41,670 nucleotides of DNA. It comes from Candidatus Enterococcus wittei (lineage in GTDB: Bacteria > Bacillota > Bacilli > Lactobacillales > Enterococcaceae). Location: contig NZ_NGMO01000002.1 of assembly GCF_002140175.1 (NCBI RefSeq), positions 197,249-238,918 on the forward strand, written 5' to 3'. The notes beneath the pieces are model-generated. The model made no database searches. It was not told the origin of the DNA and saw only the letters and a list, made by a program, of their open reading frames with translations. The position numbers and the translations under genes are program-made. Shown in pieces: positions 35,586 through 41,670 of the stretch; the first letter of the stretch is position 1, and each line of letters opens with the position of its first letter.

Positions 35586-36326
35586 TTAATTATTTAAAAT
35601 TCTTGATAGGAATTCTTTTGTTCGTGTTTCTTTAGGGTGAACGAAGATGTCTTCTGGTGTTCCTTCTTCGGCTACTACGCCTTTGTCCATAAAGATTACG
35701 CGATTGGATACTTCTTTAGCAAATTCCATTTCATGCGTGACGATAATCATCGTCAATCCTGTGTGGGCTAAATCTTTGATCGTATTCAACACTTCACCGA
35801 CCATTTCAGGGTCAAGGGCAGAGGTTGGTTCATCGAAGAGCATGACGTCAGGATTCATTGATAGAGCGCGAGCAATGGCTACCCGTTGTTTTTGTCCACC
35901 AGATAATTGAGAAGGTTTTGCTTCGATATAACGTTCCATACCGACTTTTTCTAAATTTTCGATTGCGACACGACGGGCTTCTTCTTTGTTTCGTTTTAGA
36001 ACTGTCGTTTGTCCAGACATACAATTTTCTAAGACATTCATATTACTAAAAAGGTTAAATGATTGGAAAACCATTCCTACGTTTGTCCGATATTTTGGTA
36101 AGTTGTATTTTGGGGCTAGGACGTTTTCGTCATTATAGATGATTTCGCCGCCTGAAGGTTTCTCTAATAAATTGATACAACGTAAAAAGGTTGATTTGCC
36201 GGAACCAGAAGAACCGATAACAGTTACTACTTCGCCTTTTTTGATTGACATGCTAATATCTTTTAAGACTTCGTTTTCGCCAAATTTTTTACTTAAATGT
36301 TTGATTTCAATGATATTCTCACTCAT
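35586..36326 (-). CDS. Amino acid ABC transporter ATP-binding protein (probable lysine system)
   Basis: A 246-residue polar amino acid transporter ATPase of the GlnQ/HisP type. Walker A is GSSGSGKST (about 37-45), the Q-loop is in MVFQSFNLF, the signature is LSGGQKQR (about 140-147), Walker B is [14 protein letters not shown], and the switch His is in IVTHEM. It energises the substrate-binding/permease fusion encoded 12 bp upstream. Because the transcript starts behind a lysine riboswitch, lysine is the likely cargo rather than glutamine. The stop codon touches the end of the 120-bp array. Confidence 0.93.
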   Translation of the reverse strand: MSENIIEIKHLSKKFGENEVLKDISMSIKKGEVVTVIGSSGSGKSTFLRCINLLEKPSGGEIIYNDENVLAPKYNLPKYRTNVGMVFQSFNLFSNMNVLENCMSGQTTVLKRNKEEARRVAIENLEKVGMERYIEAKPSQLSGGQKQRVAIARALSMNPDVMLFDEPTSALDPEMVGEVLNTIKDLAHTGLTMIIVTHEMEFAKEVSNRVIFMDKGVVAEEGTPEDIFVHPKETRTKEFLSRILNN

Positions 36327-36338
36327 CGTTCTTCCTCC

Positions 36339-37934
36339 TTATTCCTGTAAGTTCGCATTGTCGACTTCTTCGATTTTTGTATAAGCGGATGGTCCATCGA
36401 TTTTCTTCTCAACAATACGTAGGATTCTGGTGATCGTGAAAGTCATGACTAAGTAGATCAGACCGACGATCGTAAATGTTTGGAAGAACTGGAAGTTTGC
36501 ACCAGATGCTGAGTTCCCTTGGAAGAATAAGTCAGCTACTCCGATAACACTCAGTACTGCAGTGTCTTTGATATTGATGACAAATTCATTACCAGTCGCT
36601 GGTAAGATATTACGTAAAACTTGTGGAATAACGACTTTACGCATGGTCTGACCATGAGTCATACCGATGGCTTGTGCGGCTTCAAACTGACCTTCATCGA
36701 CCGCAAAGATCCCACCACGAACGATCTCAGTCATGTAAGCACCTGTATTGATCGAAACGATAAATAAAGCAGCAATCGTACGGTCAAGTGAGATACCAAA
36801 GGCTAATGCTAATCCGTAGAAGACAACCATGGCTTGAACCATCATTGGTGTTCCACGAAAGACTTCGATATAAACGGAAAGTAAGAAATTCGCTAGTTTT
36901 TGGAAGAAACGGGTAACAGGATTCTCAGACTCAGGAATGGAACGGAAGACACCAATCAATAATCCTAGAGTTGTCCCTACAACGGTACCAATCAGAGCGA
37001 TAAATAGAGTCAGTCCAGCACCACGCAAGAACATATTTCCGTATTGTTTCCAAATCGTTGTAAAATCGTGAAGTAATCCTGTATCTTCTTCACTGCCACC
37101 AGTAGAGGCAGGTTGATCTTCAATTGCTTGATCCATGATTGCGGTACGTTCGTCTTCGGAAATACCACTTAGTATTTGATTTACTTTTTGAATGTCAGGA
37201 TCGCCTTTACGCATACCAACAGCGATTTGAACATCTTCAGGATTTGTTTGGAAGCCGTTTGCTTCATCTAATTCGAGCATTTTCAAGTCTTTGTTGACAC
37301 TTGTTGCAGTTACACCTTCTGGGCGTTCACTGACATAGCCGTCGATCATGCCAGAAGCAAGTGCGGTACGCATCGCAGAAAAATTATCCATTGCTTGTTG
37401 TTTGTTGACACCAGGGATTTGGTCAATCACATTGTAATGGAAGGTGTTCAATTGAGCAGTAATCTTTGCACCTGAAAGATCTTCCAAACTTTTAGCATTC
37501 GCGAATTTGCCGTCTTTTTGGACAATAACGACTAATTGCGACTCATAGTATGGATCGGTAAAGTCGATTTCTTTTTTTCGCTCAGCCGTAGGACTCATCC
37601 CAGCGATAATCGCATCGATCTTTCCAGATTGAAGCGCTGGAGCTAGTCCATCCCATTTTGTTTGAACGATGACTAAATCTTTACCCAAGCCATCGGCTAC
37701 TTTCTTTGCTATTTGTACATCATACCCACCAGCATAGCTGTTTTGTCCTTGAATGGGTAATGCATTATTTGCATCTGTTTGTTGGGACCAGTTGAAGGGA
37801 GCATACCCAGCCTCCATTCCTACCCGAAATTGATCATTCGGTGTTTTATCGTCTGCATTTACAAGATTACCGACACTGAAGATTGATAAAATAAATGCTA
37901 AGATTAGAGTGAGTGTAACTGAATTTTTTTTCAT
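36339..37934 (-). CDS. Amino acid ABC transporter, substrate-binding/permease fusion (probable lysine system)
   Basis: A 531-residue fusion. Signal peptide (about 1-28, ending VNA), one type-3 periplasmic-type binding domain (about 35-270: FRVGMEAGYAPFNW, GYDVQIAKKVA, WDGLAPALQSGKIDAIIAGMSPTAERKK), then an HisM-type permease domain (about 300-515, with the EAA-like loop GQFEAAQAIGMTHGQTMRKVVIPQ). This is the GlnP-like plan of lactic acid bacteria with a single binding domain. The start ATG 37934 follows AAAGGAGAAAGACAG; the longer GTG frame overlaps it. A lysine riboswitch and terminator lie upstream, so expression should fall when lysine is plentiful. Confidence 0.92.
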   Translation of the reverse strand: MKKNSVTLTLILAFILSIFSVGNLVNADDKTPNDQFRVGMEAGYAPFNWSQQTDANNALPIQGQNSYAGGYDVQIAKKVADGLGKDLVIVQTKWDGLAPALQSGKIDAIIAGMSPTAERKKEIDFTDPYYESQLVVIVQKDGKFANAKSLEDLSGAKITAQLNTFHYNVIDQIPGVNKQQAMDNFSAMRTALASGMIDGYVSERPEGVTATSVNKDLKMLELDEANGFQTNPEDVQIAVGMRKGDPDIQKVNQILSGISEDERTAIMDQAIEDQPASTGGSEEDTGLLHDFTTIWKQYGNMFLRGAGLTLFIALIGTVVGTTLGLLIGVFRSIPESENPVTRFFQKLANFLLSVYIEVFRGTPMMVQAMVVFYGLALAFGISLDRTIAALFIVSINTGAYMTEIVRGGIFAVDEGQFEAAQAIGMTHGQTMRKVVIPQVLRNILPATGNEFVINIKDTAVLSVIGVADLFFQGNSASGANFQFFQTFTIVGLIYLVMTFTITRILRIVEKKIDGPSAYTKIEEVDNANLQE

Positions 37935-38094
37935 CTGTCTTTCTCCTTTTTTTTTATCACGCACGAGATAGTTCTATAAATTGCTGAAAAATGACTGACA
38001 GAACTAATGTCCGCTCAACTACTTTGAAGGCATTCAAAGAGTTTTTACACGAGTGGTCGAATATAATGCGTTGCAGCTGCTTATCAGGAGGAAA

Positions 38095-38129
38095 TAAAAA
38101 ACGACCGCTTTGTGGGTACAAAAGGGCCG
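38095..38129 (-). terminator. Riboswitch-controlled terminator
   Basis: Minus strand: 12-bp stem (38102-38113 with 38118-38129; one mismatch and two G-U pairs) around ACCC, followed by six U (38096-38101). It lies between the aptamer and the transporter genes and is the expected off-switch. Confidence 0.85.
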
Positions 38130-38149
38130 CTAAAATTTCATAGAGTGAT

Positions 38150-38365
38150 AAACCTCTCACAAAACATAGCGCAACTTAGCATCACTGCTAAGACAGTCCG
38201 CAAGCTCTTAACTTGCGTCCCAACATACTCTTCAAGCAAAAAAGAGCATATTTCGGCGATCCTCCCTAGTCCTGTTTCGACATGTTTGCTTCACTCCACA
38301 GGGTTAATGATTCTCGCGACCTCTACCTCATTGATTGAGGCATCTCGTATTCAGTTATTTATACA
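38150..38365 (-). promoter_or_regulatory. Lysine riboswitch (L box) aptamer
   Basis: In the minus-strand RNA the conserved L-box elements appear in order: GUAGAGGUCGCGA, then GUGGAGUGAAG, GUCGAAACAGGACUAGGGAGG, AUCGCCGAA, a P4-like hairpin (UAUGCUCUU with AAGAGUAU), a P5-like hairpin (GCAAG with CUUGC) and GGACUGUC. This is the family pattern of lysine riboswitches of lysC and lysine transporter genes. It reassigns the following ABC genes to lysine uptake. Outer limits are approximate. Confidence 0.87.
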
Positions 38366-38371
38366 AAAAGT

Positions 38372-38400
38372 AGTATACGTCAAGCAATTTGCTTTGTCAA
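38372..38400 (-). promoter_or_regulatory. Promoter of the lysine riboswitch transcript
   Basis: Minus strand: consensus TTGACA (38395-38400), 17-bp spacer, TATACT (38372-38377). Confidence 0.9.
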
Positions 38401-38585
38401 TTAGAAACGATTGTTATTATTAGAAATAGGAACAAATAAAGAAATGTTTTGATAATCTCCTTTTTATTACAAGAAAAATCAAATAAACTATTTCTCCTAA
38501 AAAAGAATAATTATTCATTTTTTCGAGGGGTTTTTAAAAGAAAAATAACATGAAAAGAGAAGTCGATTCTTCCTACTTTTCTCTT

Positions 38586-38628
38586 AAAAAAGAATACAGC
38601 GCCTTCAAAAACATTTCTGAGGGCACTG
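38586..38628 (-). terminator. Intrinsic terminator of the small membrane protein gene
   Basis: CAGCGCCTTCA (38597-38607) with TGAGGGCACTG (38618-38628), 10-nt loop, and a U-run (A-run 38586-38592) on the minus strand. It is about 30 bp past the stop of the gene. Confidence 0.85.
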
Positions 38629-38659
38629 CATCTATTTTTCTTGGTAAGAAAGCATTTAT

Positions 38660-38956
38660 TTATGCTACCGATTTTTTAGGTTCACGACCTAAAATGGCTT
38701 GTAGGATGATCGAGACTCCATAAATCGCTAAAATCAAGTAAATCAAGCTAGAGTACTGAGTGACTCCCCAGCCCCAAGTGCGATAAACGACTAGAGTAAT
38801 TGCTAAAACAATTGCTGCAAGTACATTGAAAAATGCAAATGCCCATAGATTCCCATTTTCTTTACGAGCCAAATAAAAGATTGAAAAATATATACTTAAT
38901 GCTAACCAAGCAATACATGCTAAAATAACGCCCCAATAAATCAAGAATGCTACCAT
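38660..38956 (-). CDS. Small integral membrane protein of unknown function
   Basis: A 98-residue protein with three hydrophobic helices (about 4-28, 38-58 and 66-88) joined by short loops (YLARKENGN, RTWGWGVTQ). I do not recognise the family. ATG is preceded by AGTGAGGTGAATC, an acceptable ribosome binding site. The gene is monocistronic with a clear terminator and diverges from the sirtuin operon, so both may share a regulatory region, though no joint operator was seen. Confidence 0.7.
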   Translation of the reverse strand: MVAFLIYWGVILACIAWLALSIYFSIFYLARKENGNLWAFAFFNVLAAIVLAITLVVYRTWGWGVTQYSSLIYLILAIYGVSIILQAILGREPKKSVA

Positions 38957-39074
38957 ATTGATTCACCTCACTTTTCCCTTTGATTCAACAGATCATTCGT
39001 ATTGTAACACGTTTTCATTCGTTTGTCAGTGATGTTTGTGAGGATTTTCTCAAAAAAATTAAAATCGTTTGACG

Positions 39075-39113
39075 TTCGATTATATATGCGTTTTACTTAT
39101 TTTCGATTATAAT
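39075..39113 (+). promoter_or_regulatory. Promoter region of the sirtuin operon with a direct repeat
   Basis: TTCGATTATA occurs twice (39075-39084 and 39102-39111), 27 bp apart. The second copy contains the TATAAT -10 box at 39108-39113; the -35 is poor. A TTGACG at 39069-39074 overlaps the front of the first copy. The repeat could be a regulator site or a chance duplicate. Confidence 0.45.
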
Positions 39114-39141
39114 TAGAGATAAAAGAAGAGAGGTGATTTGA

Positions 39142-39870
39142 ATGAATACAGACCCAATAGAAGAAGCTGCAAATGAAATCATTCAATGTTCAAAACTCAC
39201 TTTTTTAACAGGAGCTGGGGTGTCAACCCCGTCTGGTATTCCAGATTATCGTTCACTATCGGGTGTATATCAAGGGATCGAACGCCCTGAATATTTATTA
39301 AGTGAGCAAGCATTAGTGCATGAGCCAGAAAAATTTTATTCTTTTATCAAAAATCTCTATCATCCCACAGCCGAACCTAACATTATTCACTTGGAAATGG
39401 CGAAAATGGCAAAGAAAAAAGAGGTGTGGGTGGTTTCTCAAAACATTGATGGATTACATGAAAAAGCTGGAAGCCGACAACTGGTGAATTTTCATGGGAA
39501 TTTGTATCATTGTTATTGTCGGAAATGCTATAAGCAAGTGGACTGGAAAGACTACTTGAAAAGCGATAAACATCTAGAGTGCGGCGGACAAATCCGACCC
39601 AATGTTGTATTGTATGGAGAAGGTTTTCAGGAAGAAGTGATCAATGAAGCAGCATTTGCTGTTAGTCAAGCAGAATTGATTGTCGTCATTGGGACGAGTT
39701 TTCAGGTTCATCCATTTTGCGATTTGATCCAATATAAATCTCCTAATGCTAAACTTTTAGTTATCAATCAAACACCCGTCTATCTTTCAGATGAGCATAC
39801 GTTTGTTCAAGCAGATGGTGCAGAAGTATTCAAAAAAATATATGAATTAGGAGCAGACTATGACAATTAA
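39142..39870 (+). CDS. SIR2-family NAD-dependent protein deacylase (sirtuin)
   Basis: A 242-residue sirtuin. NAD-binding motifs are [15 protein letters not shown] (about 24-38) and SQNIDGLH (about 99-106); the catalytic His is in NFHGN (about 118). The zinc ribbon has one normal pair, CRKC, but the second pair reads H-L-E-C, so a Cys3His site is likely instead of Cys4. [23 protein letters not shown] and VINQTP complete the fold. It removes acyl groups from lysines using NAD+, making nicotinamide. The next gene overlaps by 11 bp and niaR follows, so NAD status and this enzyme may be linked. Confidence 0.92.
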   Translation: MNTDPIEEAANEIIQCSKLTFLTGAGVSTPSGIPDYRSLSGVYQGIERPEYLLSEQALVHEPEKFYSFIKNLYHPTAEPNIIHLEMAKMAKKKEVWVVSQNIDGLHEKAGSRQLVNFHGNLYHCYCRKCYKQVDWKDYLKSDKHLECGGQIRPNVVLYGEGFQEEVINEAAFAVSQAELIVVIGTSFQVHPFCDLIQYKSPNAKLLVINQTPVYLSDEHTFVQADGAEVFKKIYELGADYDN

Positions 39871-40711
39871 ATCAGAAAAAGAGAAAATGATTGCTGGGGA
39901 ATTATATTTTGCTGGTGATCCTGAATTAGTGGCGGATCGAAAATTTGCACGCAATCAAAGCAAGATGATCAATCAGGCTGAAACAAGTGAGTTGCGCTCG
40001 CAATGCATCAAAGAAATATTTGGACGGACTGGCGAAAAGATTTACATGGAACCGATGATCAACTTTGACTACGGTTATAACATTTTTGTTGGGGAGAATT
40101 TTTATGCGAATTTTAATTGTACTTTCTTAGATGTTAGTACGATTGAAATCGGTGATAATTGTATGTTTGCACCGAATGTCCAATTGTATACAGCTACCCA
40201 CCCTTTACATCCTGTTAAACGAAACAGTGGGTTAGAGTATGCCAAGCCGATTAAAATCGGAAACAATGTCTGGCTGGGTGGTGGTGTAATCATTACACCA
40301 GGCGTAGTCTTAGGAGATAATGTCGTCGTTGGTGCTGGTTCAGTTGTCACGAAGTCTTTTCCGGACAATGTAGTCATTGCTGGAAATCCAGCCCGCATCA
40401 TCAAAACAATTGATGAACCTTCTGCTACAGAATCATTAGAAACATTAAGGGGAACGATTGACATACTGGATCAACAGATCGTAGGATTACTTGAGAAAAG
40501 AATGACCGTAGTGTCGAAAATCGGTCACCTTAAAGAAACAACAGAGCAAGAAGTTTATGATGAGAAAAGAGAAGAACAAATATTAGAAAAAGTCGGTCAT
40601 TGGATCAAGCAACCCGCTTATACTGAGGCAATTCAATCAACTTATCTGGATATCATGAAGCATTCTCGAGCATATCAGAAAAATAGGATGAAGGAGCAAT
40701 ACGATGATTGA
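39860..40711 (+). CDS. Maltose-type O-acetyltransferase fused to AroQ chorismate mutase
   Basis: 283 residues in two domains. Residues 1-185 are a left-handed beta-helix acetyltransferase of the maltose/galactoside type: N-terminal MAC helices, catalytic His in [40 protein letters not shown] and GNPARII. Residues about 192-275 match AroQ chorismate mutase: [21 protein letters not shown] in [15 protein letters not shown] and a final HSRAYQ; the Arg, Lys, Asp-Arg-Glu and Gln that form the AroQ active site are all in place. So it should acetylate a sugar or similar acceptor and convert chorismate to prephenate. The fusion is unusual. It overlaps the sirtuin gene by 11 bp and niaR by 8 bp. Confidence 0.88.
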   Translation: MTIKSEKEKMIAGELYFAGDPELVADRKFARNQSKMINQAETSELRSQCIKEIFGRTGEKIYMEPMINFDYGYNIFVGENFYANFNCTFLDVSTIEIGDNCMFAPNVQLYTATHPLHPVKRNSGLEYAKPIKIGNNVWLGGGVIITPGVVLGDNVVVGAGSVVTKSFPDNVVIAGNPARIIKTIDEPSATESLETLRGTIDILDQQIVGLLEKRMTVVSKIGHLKETTEQEVYDEKREEQILEKVGHWIKQPAYTEAIQSTYLDIMKHSRAYQKNRMKEQYDD

Positions 40712-41231
40712 AGGAGAAACACGTAGAAAAGAAATCATGCAAACGTTGGTGAACGAAGAAAAGCCAGTCAGTGCGAGCAAATTTGCTGCTCATTTTGGGG
40801 TAAGTCGTCAAATCATTGTTGGTGATATTGCATTACTACGGGCAGCGGGCGAAAATATTGTCGCTACTGCAAGAGGATATCTTTTGGAAACAAGTGAATC
40901 TCAAAAAGGTCTAGTGAGCAAAATTGCTGTCCAACACACAAAAGAGCAGACTGAAGAAGAACTGCGATTAATCGTTGAACATGGGGGCGAAGTTTTAGAT
41001 GTCATTGTCGAGCATCCGCTATATGGAGAGCTAACTGGGATGCTCCATATCAAGACAGAACAAGATATCCACTCTTTTATCAAACGTTATAAAAAAAGTA
41101 AAGCTACGTTATTATCTGAGCTGACTTCAGGCATCCATTTGCATACGATCCGCTATCCGGACAATTACACGTTAAAGCAAATAAAAAAAAGCTTAGCAGG
41201 AGCAGGGATTTTATATGAAGGAATAAAATAA
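40704..41231 (+). CDS. niaR: Niacin-responsive repressor NiaR (HTH_11 and 3H domains)
   Basis: A 175-residue regulator. The N-terminal winged helix (about 6-60, [30 protein letters not shown]) is HTH_11; the C-terminal 3H domain (about 75-172) has three conserved His-containing parts: [25 protein letters not shown] and [11 protein letters not shown]. NiaR binds nicotinic acid and represses niacin uptake and NAD synthesis genes in Firmicutes. The start overlaps the fusion gene by 8 bp, behind AAGGAGCA, so it is cotranscribed with the sirtuin. A terminator follows. No niacin transporter gene is in the window. Confidence 0.9.
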   Translation: MIEGETRRKEIMQTLVNEEKPVSASKFAAHFGVSRQIIVGDIALLRAAGENIVATARGYLLETSESQKGLVSKIAVQHTKEQTEEELRLIVEHGGEVLDVIVEHPLYGELTGMLHIKTEQDIHSFIKRYKKSKATLLSELTSGIHLHTIRYPDNYTLKQIKKSLAGAGILYEGIK

Positions 41232-41301
41232 AGTGATGTTGGAAGATACACAAACTAATCTTACAATGATTTAGATTTTTATTTCCGTTTTATTATGCAC
41301 T

Positions 41302-41342
41302 ACACCCACCTACATTGTTATGGATGGGTGTTTTTTATTTAT
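41302..41342 (+). terminator. Intrinsic terminator of the sirtuin-niaR operon
   Basis: ACACCCA-CC (41302-41310) with GG-A-TGGGTGT, about 10-nt loop, followed by six T. Confidence 0.88.
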
Positions 41343-41438
41343 TTAAAAATAAGTGTTTTATTTTCTTTCCAAGAATTCGATATATTTATAGAAAATAAAA
41401 GTAAATGGCTACGTAATATAGAAAGGAAAGAATCAAAT

Positions 41439-41670
41439 ATGAATCCAGGATTTGAAGGATCACCCCAACGACCAATGAATCAGAAATTAAAACAAATTTT
41501 AATTTTTGGAGAAGGGGAAGCAAAAGAACAGTTAGCAGAAAAGCTAGATAATCTAGTGTATAGAGAGGAATTTCTCCCTTATGATCCTAAAGTATATGTG
41601 GAAACCATTTTCAACGCTTTAACGAGTCTCGATTTTAGTGATCATGCAGTGGGTAACGCTGATTTTTTCA
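41439..41670 (+). CDS. Unknown protein, N-terminal 77 residues (3' end outside window)
   Basis: An open frame from ATG 41439 to the window end, behind GAAAGGAAAG at fair spacing. It starts MNPGFEGSPQRPMNQKLKQ and continues with mixed helical sequence (GEAKEQLAEKLDNLVYREEF, VYVETIFNALTSL). No signal peptide, membrane segment or known motif is seen in this part. I do not recognise it. Confidence 0.65.
   Translation, partial: MNPGFEGSPQRPMNQKLKQILIFGEGEAKEQLAEKLDNLVYREEFLPYDPKVYVETIFNALTSLDFSDHAVGNADFF

Noticed and set aside
37957-38400. T-box leader upstream of the ABC transporter
   Set aside because: No T-box motif (such as UGGN in the antiterminator bulge) was seen; the motifs fit a lysine riboswitch.
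38112-38423. 103-codon plus-strand frame
   Set aside because: It is antisense to the lysine riboswitch, whose structure explains the sequence.

Overview
The window is low-GC Firmicutes chromosome. Gene content and order point to an Enterococcus, most likely of the E. faecium/hirae/durans group. Pointers are the AGGAGG-type ribosome binding sites, ATG/GTG/TTG starts, BrnQ, a GlnQP-type substrate-binding/permease fusion, a Mga-like regulator beside surface-protein genes, NiaR, and the block ymdB-ricA-mutS-mutL. Genus is moderately sure; species is not determined.

Layout. 1-1.8 kb: end of a DUF2829 (Tad2-like) gene coupled to a short-chain dehydrogenase, then convergent bioY with a BirA operator. 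2-3 kb: rpsD on the minus strand with terminator, structured leader and promoter. 2.9-5.2 kb: formate/nitrite channel, AlkD-type DNA glycosylase and Cof-type HAD phosphatase. 5.6-11.5 kb: ymdB, ricA, mutS and mutL, tightly spaced. 11.5-28.5 kb: an accessory-looking stretch between mutL and ruvA, two genes that are often adjacent in Lactobacillales. It holds an IS110-family element with a candidate bridge-RNA region, a Mga-like regulator, a frameshifted LPXTG-type surface gene, a 2032-residue secreted zinc metalloprotease with duplicated adhesive modules, a MerR-type regulator with a 19-bp-spacer promoter, decayed DNA, msrB, and treR/treB with operator and cre candidates. 28.5-31.9 kb: ruvA-ruvB, a TetR-type regulator, a low-molecular-weight tyrosine phosphatase and an unknown protein. 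32.1-38.4 kb (minus strand): brnQ, an amino acid permease, an exact 120-bp-period tandem array, and an amino acid ABC transporter behind a lysine riboswitch, which re-labels this GlnQP-like system as a probable lysine importer. 38.6-41.7 kb: a small membrane protein, then an overlapping three-gene operon (sirtuin, O-acetyltransferase/chorismate mutase fusion, NiaR) and the start of an unknown gene.

Non-coding structure is rich. Palindromic intergenic repeats of one family occur as an inverted pair (1.0 and 11.8 kb) and as a 4 x 120 bp array (35.1-35.6 kb). There is also an S4-type leader, a lysine riboswitch, BirA, TreR and MerR sites, and many intrinsic terminators.

The least ordinary items are the sirtuin / acetyltransferase-chorismate mutase / NiaR operon, the metalloprotease architecture, the 120-bp array and the IS110 end with RNA-like hairpins. 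All functional links are read from sequence by eye; no alignment or database search was run.
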